Shown: one piece after another, positions 1 through 7,756 of the stretch
Layout of the letters: each line of letters begins with the position of its first letter
Numbering within the stretch: position 1 is the stretch's first letter
Made by a program: the position numbers and the translations under genes
The notes under the pieces: model-generated
Seen by the model: only the letters and a program-made list of their open reading frames with translations
Told to the model about the DNA's origin: nothing
Database searches by the model: none
Assembly (NCBI GenBank): GCA_045599965.1
Contig: JAZRXA010000036.1
Location: 1 to 64,000 of the forward strand
Reading direction: 5' to 3'
DNA length: 64,000 bases
Source: RGIG5612 sp045599965
GTDB lineage: Bacteria; Bacillota; Clostridia; Lachnospirales; Lachnospiraceae

Positions 1-624
1 CTCGCAAACAGCTTCTAAAGGTTGAATAGGGAAGCGAGAAAAATCTGCAAGATCATCGCTAGCACCTGGAGTTATTTGAGCAGCACTGTACATAATAGCA
101 AGTGGTCCATGATACTCAATTCCATAGCAACACCCCGTTAACGCGCAACCAACTCTTCCACATGCATGAGCTAAAGGAAATATCAAAACGCCTAAGTTTA
201 GATTAGGACGAAGAGCCATGTGGTTAGCCTTTATATAAATATAAAGTGCAAGCAATGCACCGAGCATACTTCCATAGAAAACAAGGCCGGACGCGTTTGC
301 ACCAAAAGCAGCTAAGAATTGATCAAAGGTATGGACATCAGGCATAACCTCTTTAATGAATTTTGGAAGGCCAACAATAAAAAATAGAAGGTGGCCACCG
401 ATAAATAATCCTACTGTTGATACAACAATAAGCAAAAAGCCGTGAACCTTCGAATAATTTTTCTTATGACAAATAAGTAGGACAGTCAAAAGTGAAAACA
501 CAAAGCCTACGAATCCGCATAAGAAATATGGAGTTAAAAAATCAGTTATTTTCATGTTTCGCCAACCAATAAACTTAAGCCATAGCGAGCGCCTAGGCTC
601 TTCTTTCATTTCAAATGTTAGCAT
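1..624 (-). CDS. Lgt-like prolipoprotein diacylglyceryl transferase family protein, partial
   Basis: The minus strand is open from the left edge to about 624, so the 3' end lies outside the window. The translation is a multi-span membrane protein with several hydrophobic helices. Near its visible end it has GRVGCALTGCCYG and FPIQPLEA, which match the conserved GR..N/C..G..YG and FP.Q..E signatures of the Lgt family that attaches diacylglycerol to prolipoproteins. Three in-frame ATGs (624, 609, 555) are possible. None has a clear ribosome site, and the one at 555 gives the most family-like N-terminus. It diverges from tsaC. True Lgt activity is uncertain, because many clostridial relatives are unassigned paralogues. 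Confidence 0.7.
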   Translation of the reverse strand, partial: MLTFEMKEEPRRSLWLKFIGWRNMKITDFLTPYFLCGFVGFVFSLLTVLLICHKKNYSKVHGFLLIVVSTVGLFIGGHLLFFIVGLPKFIKEVMPDVHTFDQFLAAFGANASGLVFYGSMLGALLALYIYIKANHMALRPNLNLGVLIFPLAHACGRVGCALTGCCYGIEYHGPLAIMYSAAQITPGASDDLADFSRFPIQPLEAVCE

Positions 625-638
625 AAATATGTTATAAT
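610..638 (+). promoter_or_regulatory. Sigma-A-type promoter for the tsaC operon
   Basis: A perfect TATAAT lies at 633-638 with TTCAAA at 610-615, spaced 17 bp. It sits about 27 bp before the ATG at 665. Its position rules out a TTG at 638 as the start of tsaC. Confidence 0.6.
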
Positions 639-664
639 TGGCAAGTAAACGAAAACGAGGAAAT

Positions 665-1279
665 ATGAAAACAATAGTAGAAAAAACAAGCAAAGAAGCA
701 TATAAAAGCGCAGGCGAAATCTTAAAAGACGGTGGCATTGTAGCCTTTCCTACAGACACGGTTTATGGTCTTGGCGCGGTTTATACAAATAAAGAAGCGG
801 TTACAAAAATTTTTGAGGCAAAAGGCCGCGATGAAGGAAAACCACTTAGTATATTAATAAGTGATATAAGCGAGGTAAGTCTTCTTACAGATGAAATTTC
901 ACCAAAAGCAAAAAAACTTATGGAAAAATACTGGCCAGGCGCGCTTACACTTATATTTAAGAAAAAAGATGGTATTCCAGACAATGTTACAGCCGGTGGA
1001 AACACGATAGGAATTAGAATGCCAAAAAGCGAGGCGGCAAGAAACATAATAAAAGAAGCTGGAGCACCACTAGCGACGCCGAGCGCAAATACATCAGGAA
1101 AAAGAAGTGCGATAAGTGCCAAAGATGTATTAGAAGATTTGGACGGAAAAATAGATATGCTAGTAGATGGTGGCACAGCTGATATAGGCATAGCTTCGAC
1201 AGTGGTAGATACAACAACAGAGCCATTAAAAATCCTAAGGGAGGGCTCTATTACCAAAGAAATGATTGAAAACATCTAA
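665..1279 (+). CDS. tsaC: L-threonylcarbamoyladenylate synthase TsaC/Sua5 (short form)
   Basis: A 204-residue YrdC/Sua5-fold protein that makes threonylcarbamoyl-AMP for the t6A modification of ANN-decoding tRNAs. The hallmark motifs are present: FPTDTVYGLG near the N-terminus, KGRDEGKPL for nucleotide and phosphate binding, and SANTSG in the second half. The C-terminal Sua5 domain of the long form is absent, so this is a stand-alone YrdC-domain enzyme. I chose the ATG at 665 because GAGG lies just upstream and an earlier in-frame TTG falls inside the -10 box. It heads a cluster with the phosphatase-like gene and rpiB, the same neighbours as ywlC-ywlE-ywlF in Bacillus. Confidence 0.92.
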   Translation: MKTIVEKTSKEAYKSAGEILKDGGIVAFPTDTVYGLGAVYTNKEAVTKIFEAKGRDEGKPLSILISDISEVSLLTDEISPKAKKLMEKYWPGALTLIFKKKDGIPDNVTAGGNTIGIRMPKSEAARNIIKEAGAPLATPSANTSGKRSAISAKDVLEDLDGKIDMLVDGGTADIGIASTVVDTTTEPLKILREGSITKEMIENI

Positions 1280-1322
1280 CGAACACTTTACAATGTATGG
1301 ATAAAAATGATTAGGAGGCGTT

Positions 1323-1784
1323 ATGAGCAAATATAATAAAATCGTTATTTTAGACGAAGATAATACAGCTCTCGGTCCTTTGATGGCGTCACTTCTAACT
1401 CAAAATCTTAGCGAAAATCAAATTGACTGGATAGAAGTTATTGATGTTGGAAATGTAGTTTTGTTTCCGGAACCAATTAATCCCAAAATTGAAACAATCG
1501 CAAAATATTATAATATAGACTTATCGGGGCATGTTGCGAAACAACTTGATGAAAGCCATCTAGTTGAGGGCAGTGTAGTTCTTGCGCTTGATAAAGATAG
1601 TAAGGATAAGGTATATGCAAATTATCCTAGTGTAACAAACGTTTATACCTTAAAAGAGTTCTTAGGATCTAGCGGAGATGTAAAACTTCCGCTTGGCGGA
1701 ACACTTGGAGAATACGACAAGGTAATAGATGTTGCAAAAGGACTTATAGAAAATTTAGCACAGAAATTAAAAGAGGAAGAGTAA
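1323..1784 (+). CDS. Degenerate low-molecular-weight protein phosphatase homologue (probable pseudoenzyme)
   Basis: This 153-residue protein follows the LMW-PTP/YwlE fold along its whole length: an N-terminal strand and P-loop region, a GHVAKQL segment, a VYTLKEFLG segment, and a C-terminal GGTLGEYDKVIDVAKGLIE helix. Its position between tsaC and rpiB matches ywlE. The active site is gone: the CX5R P-loop aligns with D11-E-D-N-T-A-L17, so Cys and Arg are both replaced, and the catalytic Asp of the DP(F/Y) loop aligns with Leu122. Phosphatase activity is therefore unlikely; a binding or regulatory role is inferred. GGAGG precedes the ATG and rpiB overlaps its stop by one base. Confidence 0.7.
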   Translation: MSKYNKIVILDEDNTALGPLMASLLTQNLSENQIDWIEVIDVGNVVLFPEPINPKIETIAKYYNIDLSGHVAKQLDESHLVEGSVVLALDKDSKDKVYANYPSVTNVYTLKEFLGSSGDVKLPLGGTLGEYDKVIDVAKGLIENLAQKLKEEE

Positions 1785-2212
1785 TGATAGCAGTAGGTTC
1801 AGATCATGCAGGGTATGAAATGAAAGAGGCTCTTAAGGCACACTTAATTGAGCGCGGATACGAAGTAAAAGACTTCGGAACAAATAGCACAGATTCATGC
1901 GACTACCCAGAATTTGCCAAGGCAGTTGCTAAAGAAGTGGCCCAAGGAAATGCTGAAAAAGGAATGCTTATATGTGGCACGGGAATCGGAATGAGTATGG
2001 CCGCAAACAAAGTTAAAGGCGTTAGAGCAGCGGTTTTCTCAGACGAATTTTCAGCTCAGGCAACTAGAGAACATAACGATGCAAACGTTATATGCATGGG
2101 CGCACGCGTAATTGACTTAGAAAAAGCAACAAAGCTTTTAGACATATTTATGGATACGCCGTTTTCAAATGGCGAAAACCATATAAGACGAATTAGCAAA
2201 CTAGAAGATTAG
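1784..2212 (+). CDS. rpiB: Ribose-5-phosphate isomerase B
   Basis: This 142-residue RpiB/LacAB-family enzyme interconverts ribose-5-phosphate and ribulose-5-phosphate in the pentose phosphate pathway. It shows SDHAGYEMK at the N-terminus, DYPEFA, the anion-hole loop CGTGIGMSMAANK, and EHNDANVICMGAR, all typical of RpiB. The length is normal. The start overlaps the preceding stop (TAATG), implying translational coupling. A sugar-phosphate isomerase of related specificity cannot be excluded, but the tsaC-ywlE-like-rpiB order supports RpiB. Confidence 0.92.
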   Translation: MIAVGSDHAGYEMKEALKAHLIERGYEVKDFGTNSTDSCDYPEFAKAVAKEVAQGNAEKGMLICGTGIGMSMAANKVKGVRAAVFSDEFSAQATREHNDANVICMGARVIDLEKATKLLDIFMDTPFSNGENHIRRISKLED

Positions 2213-2225
2213 ATAGGAGAAATTT

Positions 2226-2714
2226 ATGAGCAACAAAAGAGAAGACTACATAACATGGGACGAATATTTTATGGGCGTTGCTGTGCTTGCAGCCCAAAGA
2301 TCAAAAGACCCATCAACTCAAGTTGGTGCATGTATCGTTAGCCCTGAGAATAAGATTTTATCAATGGGTTACAACGGCCTTCCATGGGGCTGCTCAGATG
2401 ATGAGTTTCCTTGGGAAAAAACAGATACAACTCCAGACCATAACAAATACTTATATTCAACGCATAGCGAATTAAACGCAATTCTTAATTACAGAGGCGG
2501 AAGCTTAGAGGGAACAAAACTTTATGTAACCTTATTCCCATGTAACGAATGCGCAAAAGCTTGTATCCAAGCTGGAATAAAAAAGATTATCTATAAAGAA
2601 GATAAATATGCAGACACATACGGCGTAATTGCTTCAAAGAGAATGCTTGATGCAGCAGGCGTGGAGTATGAACTTTATAAACCAACAGGCAAAGAAATTA
2701 CACTTAATTTATAA
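2226..2714 (+). CDS. dCMP deaminase (ComEB-like)
   Basis: A 162-residue zinc-dependent deaminase of the dCMP/ComEB family, expected to convert dCMP to dUMP for dTTP synthesis. The zinc site is visible as HSELNA (His plus catalytic Glu) and PCNECAKAC (two Cys), and the N-terminal WDEYFMGVAVLAAQRSKDPSTQVGA is typical of the family. AGGAG lies 6 bases before the ATG, and the gene is the last of the tsaC cluster before a terminator hairpin. Confidence 0.88.
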   Translation: MSNKREDYITWDEYFMGVAVLAAQRSKDPSTQVGACIVSPENKILSMGYNGLPWGCSDDEFPWEKTDTTPDHNKYLYSTHSELNAILNYRGGSLEGTKLYVTLFPCNECAKACIQAGIKKIIYKEDKYADTYGVIASKRMLDAAGVEYELYKPTGKEITLNL

Positions 2715-2742
2715 AAATGTTTTGACATAAAAGAATAAAAAT

Positions 2743-2780
2743 CGCCCGGAAGAGCTTAGGCTTTCCGGGCGTATTTTACA
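2743..2780. terminator. Bidirectional rho-independent terminator
   Basis: The 9-bp stem CGCCCGGAA (2743-2751) pairs with TTCCGGGCG (2763-2771). A T-rich run follows on the plus strand and an A-rich run precedes it, so it can serve both the rightward tsaC cluster and the leftward acyl-CoA synthetase operon that ends at 2822. Confidence 0.8.
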
Positions 2781-2821
2781 TCATAAAAACAAGTAATTTT
2801 ATATATCAGATTTCATTAGAA

Positions 2822-5089
2822 TTACAGTTCACTACGGATAATCTTTCCGCTGGATGTTTTTGGAAGAGATTTCTTGAATTCAACGATACGCGGATATTTG
2901 TAAGGAGCTGTATGTTCTTTTACATAATTTTGTATTTCTTCTTTCAGTTTTTCAGTTCCTCTCTTGCCAGCAACCAAAACGATACTAGCTTTAACAATCT
3001 GTCCACGGATTTCATCCGGTACTGCAGAAACGCCACATTCAAGAACGTAAGGGAGTTCCATAATAACGCTTTCGATTTCGAAAGGTCCGATACGGTATCC
3101 AGAGGATTTGATTAGGTCATCTGCTCTGCCGATGTACCAGAAGAATCCATCTTCATCGCACCATGCCAAATCACCGGTATGGTAATAGCCATCATGCCAT
3201 ACAGCATCAGTGTCTTTATCGTTTTGATAGTAGCCAGCAAACAAACCGCATGGTGCGCCATCAGAAATATCAATACAAATTTCACCAGCTTCACCGACTT
3301 CGGCAAACTTTCCTTCTGAAGTAAGTAAAGCAACTTTATACTGAGGGTTCGGTTTACCCATAGAACCAATCTTTGGTGCAACACCCGCAAAGTTACCAAC
3401 AACAACGCAAGTTTCGGTCTGACCGAAGCCTTCCATAACGGATAAGCCAGTGTTTTCCATGAAAATACGGAAGATTTCCGGATTCATAGCTTCGCCAGCA
3501 GTACTTACATGTTTGATAGAACTTAAATCATATTTGCTAAGGTCTTCTTTGATCAGCATACGGAACATAGTAGGCGGAGCACAGAAGGTAGTAATACCAT
3601 ACTGCGCAAACATTGGAAGAATATCACTAGCCTGGAAGCGGTCAAAGTCGTAAACGAAAAGAGGAGCTTCGCATAACCACTGTCCAAAGAGTTTCCCCCA
3701 CATAGCTTTTGCCCAACCAGTATCAGAAATGGTAAAGTGCAGACCGTTTGGATCTACGCAATGCCAATATTTCGCAGTAACGAAATGTCCCAGAGGATAT
3801 TTGCAGTTATGAACTGCAAGTTTCGGATAACCGGTGGAACCGGAAGTAAAAATCATCATCATTGGGTCACTGCCGGAAATGCTGTCTTCCTTTCTTGCAA
3901 AACGGCTAGAGTACATAGCGTACTCTTCGTCGAAAGAATGCCAGCCTTTGCATGTTCCGTTGGCAACAATCTTTAATTCAATCTTTCCGTATTTCTTTAT
4001 GGCAGGTTCTGCCTGTTTAATTACATCACCGTCTGCAGAGCAAATAACTGCAGAAACGCCAGCAACTTCAAAACGGTAAAGGAAATCTTTCTCTAACAAC
4101 TGATCAACTGCAGGAATTGCAATTGCACCTAATTTCTCCAGACCAATAATAATCGGCCAGAACTGCCAGTTTCTTCTTAAAACGACTAATACACGGTCGC
4201 CCTTCTTGATTCCTAAAGAACTAAAGTAGTTGGCAGCACGGGAAGAAAGTTTTGCCATATCCTGGAAGGTTAAGCGTTTTTCTACTTTATCGTTGTTTAC
4301 ATGAAGAAGCGCTAATTTCTCTGGACGACGGGAACCTAATGCATCTACTACGTCGAATGCAAAATTGAAAGATTCAGGATCCTTGAAATGAACAGCAGAT
4401 ATTTCGCCAGTAGCGGTTTCTTCCACTTCCACAAATTTTTCCCAAACGCGTTTTTTTGTTTGAATGACTGGAACAATCGTCGGAATAGTTTCTGGCTTCG
4501 CAACCGCGTTTCTATCTGGATCAAGAACAATAGCATAGAAATCACAATCGCCCCCATTAGTAGCAATCATTCCGTGAGGAGTAGAGGAGTTATAATAAAT
4601 TGTATCGCCAGGGCCTAATACTTCGGTATGGTTTCCCAATTGAACTTTTAAGTGACCACGTATAACAATATCAAATTCATGTCCTTCATGGACAGTAACT
4701 TCGATTGGTTTGAGTTGAGCCTCTGCACTGAATGTACTGTGTACAAACAAAGGCTCAGCAACACGGTCACGGAATTTATAAGCTAGATTGTAATAGGTCA
4801 TGCCATGAGCCTGTTCAACACGAAGGCCTTCGCCTTTACGGGTCATGATATAAGAATTTAATCGAGGAGTGATACCTTCGATTAATTCGGTAACGTCAAC
4901 ATTTAAGACCTGGGCACAGGTGTAAAGGAATGCGAAATCCAGTTCCTGTTTTCCGGATTCATATAACTTGTATTCATCGACGGTTACGCCGATTTTCTGA
5001 GCCATGTATTCTTCAGATAAATCTTCAATCGTTCTTAGTTCACGGACACGATCCGCAATTTCTTGTACTTTTAATTCTAATCCATTCAT
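2822..5089 (-). CDS. XRE-cupin-acyl-CoA synthetase fusion protein (paralogue 1)
   Basis: A 755-residue three-part protein. Residues about 12-70 form an XRE-type helix-turn-helix; about 125-195 form a small cupin barrel (TVHEGHEFDIVIRG, GPGDTIYYNSSTPHG); the rest is an ANL-superfamily AMP-forming acyl-CoA synthetase. The ligase has the P-loop MIFTSGSTGYPK, GFGQTET, YHTGDLAW, GRADDLIKSSGYRIGP and C-terminal SSGKI with the catalytic lysine, so it looks active; the overall type is that of acetyl/medium-chain acyl-CoA synthetases. XRE plus cupin is a common bacterial regulator layout, so the protein may both activate a carboxylate and regulate transcription. AGGAG precedes the start. It lies just downstream of a paralogue in the same operon. 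The substrate is not evident. Confidence 0.85.
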   Translation of the reverse strand: MNGLELKVQEIADRVRELRTIEDLSEEYMAQKIGVTVDEYKLYESGKQELDFAFLYTCAQVLNVDVTELIEGITPRLNSYIMTRKGEGLRVEQAHGMTYYNLAYKFRDRVAEPLFVHSTFSAEAQLKPIEVTVHEGHEFDIVIRGHLKVQLGNHTEVLGPGDTIYYNSSTPHGMIATNGGDCDFYAIVLDPDRNAVAKPETIPTIVPVIQTKKRVWEKFVEVEETATGEISAVHFKDPESFNFAFDVVDALGSRRPEKLALLHVNNDKVEKRLTFQDMAKLSSRAANYFSSLGIKKGDRVLVVLRRNWQFWPIIIGLEKLGAIAIPAVDQLLEKDFLYRFEVAGVSAVICSADGDVIKQAEPAIKKYGKIELKIVANGTCKGWHSFDEEYAMYSSRFARKEDSISGSDPMMMIFTSGSTGYPKLAVHNCKYPLGHFVTAKYWHCVDPNGLHFTISDTGWAKAMWGKLFGQWLCEAPLFVYDFDRFQASDILPMFAQYGITTFCAPPTMFRMLIKEDLSKYDLSSIKHVSTAGEAMNPEIFRIFMENTGLSVMEGFGQTETCVVVGNFAGVAPKIGSMGKPNPQYKVALLTSEGKFAEVGEAGEICIDISDGAPCGLFAGYYQNDKDTDAVWHDGYYHTGDLAWCDEDGFFWYIGRADDLIKSSGYRIGPFEIESVIMELPYVLECGVSAVPDEIRGQIVKASIVLVAGKRGTEKLKEEIQNYVKEHTAPYKYPRIVEFKKSLPKTSSGKIIRSEL

Positions 5090-5143
5090 AGTTAGTCTCC
5101 TATTTATTGCAATAGATTACGTTGGAACGTTTGTTGTAGTTTT

Positions 5144-7438
5144 TTACAACAGATTACGTTTAATCTTACCGTTCGTTGTCTTTGGCAGATCATCCTTAAA
5201 ATCAATAATTCGAGGATATTTATAAGGAGCCGTACGACTTTTAACGTAGTTCTGAATTTCAATTTTTAATTCATCAGAAGGAACAGTTCCTTTTACAAGA
5301 ACGATGCTTGCCTTAACAACCTGTCCTCGGATTTCGTCAGGAGCAGCAGATACACCACACTCTAAGACATAAGGAAGTTCCATAAGTACGCTTTCGATTT
5401 CGAAAGGTCCAATACGGTATCCAGAAGATTTGATGACATCGTCTGCACGACCTACATACCAGAAGTATTCGTCCTCATCGCGCCATGCCAAGTCTCTAGT
5501 ATGATAATAATTATCATGCCATACATCAGCAGTAGCTTCCGGTTCTTCGAAATAGCCTTTGAACAAACCGCAAGGAATGCCATTGCCTGTGTAGATAACG
5601 ATTTCTCCTACTTCACCATCCGCACATTCTTCGCCATCTGCATTAAGAAGATGAACATCGTAGAGCGGACTTGCTTTACCCATGGAGCCAGGTTTTGTCA
5701 TCATTCCGGCAAAGGTACCGATAACCATGGTAGTTTCCGTTTGTCCAAAGCCTTCCATAATAGAAAGACCGGTAGCCTTGCGGAATTGTTCGTAAACTTC
5801 TGGATTCATGGCTTCGCCAGCGATGCTTGCATGTTTCACTGAGCTTAAGTCATATTTGCTGAGGTCCTCTTTGATGAAGAAACGGTACATCGTAGGAGGA
5901 GCACAAAAAGAAGTAATATGATATTGAGCGAACAAAGATAAAATATCGTCCGCATGGAAACGGTCAAAGTCATAAACGAAAGAAGCAGCGCCGTTCATCC
6001 ACTGGCCATAGAGTTTGCCCCAAAGAGCCTTGCCCCATCCAGTATCGGAGATGGTTAGGTGAAGGCCTTCTGGATCCACACAATGCCAGTACTTCGCAGT
6101 CAGGTAATGACCTAACGGATATTTGCAACTGTGAATAGCAGCCTTCGGATAGCCAGAGGTTCCGGAGGTGAAGAGCATGAGCATAGAATCATCACCAGAG
6201 ATAGAATCTTCAGTTCTTACAAAACGGCTAGAATACATATCGTATTCTTCGTCGAAACAATGCCAGCCTTCGCGTTTACCACCGCTGATTATTTTGAGTT
6301 TAACAGTAGGGCATTTCGCAGCAGCTTTTTCTGCCTCGTCTGCACTGGTTCCGAATGCAGCACATACAATTGCTTTTACTTTTGCTGCATTAAACCTATA
6401 TTCAAAATCTTTTTCTACTAATTGGTCAGTTGCAGGAATTGCAATAGCGCCTAATTTATGAAGGCCTATGATTACTGGCCAAAATTCCCAGTTTCTGCGC
6501 ATAACCAGCATTACGCGGTCACCTTTTTCCACACCCAAAGCACGGAAATAGTTCGCAGCTCTTGCAGACATTTTTTTCATGTCAAAGAAAGTGAAGCGTC
6601 TTTCTTTGCGGTTACGGTCTAAATGAACCATAGCAAGACGGTCTGGGTCTTTATCAGCAATTGCATCCACAACATCGAATGCAAAATTGAATTTATCTGG
6701 ATTAGTGAATTTGATGGAAACTGGAGCACCAGTTTCGCTGGTTGCAGTTTCAATGAAATCATTCAGGTAATCGCCGACAGAAACAATAGCAGGAACACTG
6801 TTAAGGTGTTTTTGTACTTCTTCTGCATTCATCATGCGACCATGGTTCCAAATCAGTTCTTCTTCGCCACTTAAAATAACGGCGCAAAAAACAACATCTT
6901 TTCCGCCAATAGCAATCATACCGTGAGGAGTGGAAGAGTTATAGAAGATGCTGTCGCCAGGTCCTAATTCTTCTTCATGATCACCAATCTTAATTCTCAT
7001 GCTACCTTCTAGAACAAGGTCAAACTCTTGACCACCATGTGTTACTTGATGAATCGGCTCATTTTGTTCTGCTTCTGAGTATTCATAACGAACCCAATAA
7101 GGGTCTGCTTTTTTATTTTTAAACAGAGGAGCGATAGACTTAATTTCGATGCCAGGCTCTTTTGCCGTAAGCTGGCCATTGCCGTTACGGGTAATTGCAT
7201 AGCTAGTAAGTCGGGAATTACTTCCTTCTAAAAGTTCGGTAATTTCAATACCAAAACATTGCGCACATTTATGAATAAATGTGAAAGGAAGGTCTGCAGC
7301 TCCCGTTTCATATTGGATGTATTCTTCAGTGCTGATGCCGGTAAGTTCCGCCATATTGGCTTCTGTGTAGTTATAGTCAATTCGAAGCTCACGAATACGT
7401 TGCGCAACTTCCATCAACATATTACTGTTGTCTGCCAT
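5144..7438 (-). CDS. XRE-cupin-acyl-CoA synthetase fusion protein (paralogue 2)
   Basis: A 764-residue paralogue of the neighbouring gene with the same order: XRE helix-turn-helix (about 10-70), cupin (VTHGGQEFDLVLEG, GPGDSIFYNSSTPHG) and AMP-forming acyl-CoA synthetase (MLFTSGTSGYPK, GFGQTET, GRADDVIKSSGYRIGP, C-terminal TNGKI). The start at 7438 is preferred because GGAGGAG sits 6 bases upstream; an ATG 21 bases earlier lies before that site. One difference stands out: the usual YHTGDLA motif reads YHTRDLA, Arg replacing Gly next to the ribose-binding Asp, which could change activity. It is the first gene of the leftward unit, driven by a near-consensus promoter that diverges from the 2-oxoacid oxidoreductase operon. 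Confidence 0.85.
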   Translation of the reverse strand: MADNSNMLMEVAQRIRELRIDYNYTEANMAELTGISTEEYIQYETGAADLPFTFIHKCAQCFGIEITELLEGSNSRLTSYAITRNGNGQLTAKEPGIEIKSIAPLFKNKKADPYWVRYEYSEAEQNEPIHQVTHGGQEFDLVLEGSMRIKIGDHEEELGPGDSIFYNSSTPHGMIAIGGKDVVFCAVILSGEEELIWNHGRMMNAEEVQKHLNSVPAIVSVGDYLNDFIETATSETGAPVSIKFTNPDKFNFAFDVVDAIADKDPDRLAMVHLDRNRKERRFTFFDMKKMSARAANYFRALGVEKGDRVMLVMRRNWEFWPVIIGLHKLGAIAIPATDQLVEKDFEYRFNAAKVKAIVCAAFGTSADEAEKAAAKCPTVKLKIISGGKREGWHCFDEEYDMYSSRFVRTEDSISGDDSMLMLFTSGTSGYPKAAIHSCKYPLGHYLTAKYWHCVDPEGLHLTISDTGWGKALWGKLYGQWMNGAASFVYDFDRFHADDILSLFAQYHITSFCAPPTMYRFFIKEDLSKYDLSSVKHASIAGEAMNPEVYEQFRKATGLSIMEGFGQTETTMVIGTFAGMMTKPGSMGKASPLYDVHLLNADGEECADGEVGEIVIYTGNGIPCGLFKGYFEEPEATADVWHDNYYHTRDLAWRDEDEYFWYVGRADDVIKSSGYRIGPFEIESVLMELPYVLECGVSAAPDEIRGQVVKASIVLVKGTVPSDELKIEIQNYVKSRTAPYKYPRIIDFKDDLPKTTNGKIKRNLL

Positions 7439-7509
7439 TTTTTCTCCTCCGAGGGGCAAATTTCTTCATTACTGTAATTTAATTCTATTTCGCCATCCTA
7501 AACTATTAA

Positions 7510-7538
7510 ATAATAATGAAAATTTTATTTGCAGTCAA
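7510..7538 (-). promoter_or_regulatory. Promoter for the XRE-cupin-ligase operon
   Basis: Read on the minus strand: TTGACT (7538-7533), 17-bp spacer, TATTAT (7515-7510). This predicts a start near 7503 and a leader of about 65 nt. Confidence 0.7.
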
Positions 7539-7622
7539 TAGAAAAATTGCACAAAGTAAACGACGAAAACCTATTTTTAGCAAGGCATTTCGCTTATTTT
7601 TACCAAAGAAAAAAGTAATTCG

Positions 7623-7651
7623 TTGACTGTAAGAAAAAGTGGGTTTATAAT
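7623..7651 (+). promoter_or_regulatory. Promoter for the 2-oxoacid oxidoreductase operon
   Basis: TTGACT (7623-7628), 17-bp spacer, perfect TATAAT (7646-7651). The predicted transcript starts near 7658 and has a leader of about 100 nt before the ATG at 7757. Confidence 0.75.
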
Positions 7652-7756
7652 CTCCAAAAGCAAAGGATTCTGCCTTGCAGAGACTTTGTTTCTATTTTGT
7701 ATCCTCTTATAGGTTTTGAGGGTTTCTTTTCGTGTATTTGAGGGAAGAAAAATAAG

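Larger units (their letters stand above)
7439..7756. promoter_or_regulatory. Divergent control region between the two halves of the metabolic island
   Basis: This 318-bp AT-rich gap has no gene. It holds two outward-facing sigma-A promoters about 85 bp apart (listed separately) and a leader of about 100 nt before the rightward operon. I see no clear operator palindrome, although the XRE domains of the leftward genes make this the obvious place to look for one. Confidence 0.7.

Noticed and set aside
638..664. TTG at 638 as the start of tsaC
   Set aside because: It overlaps the -10 box TATAAT (633-638) and adds nine atypical residues; the ATG at 665 has a ribosome site.
781..1275. 164-codon open frame antisense to tsaC
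   Set aside because: Shadow frame of a clear tsaC gene; its translation has no recognisable family.
1350..1380. DxDxT-like string (DEDNT) in the phosphatase homologue as a HAD-phosphatase motif
   Set aside because: The rest of the protein follows the LMW-PTP fold and lacks HAD motifs II-IV; the match is a by-product of P-loop decay.
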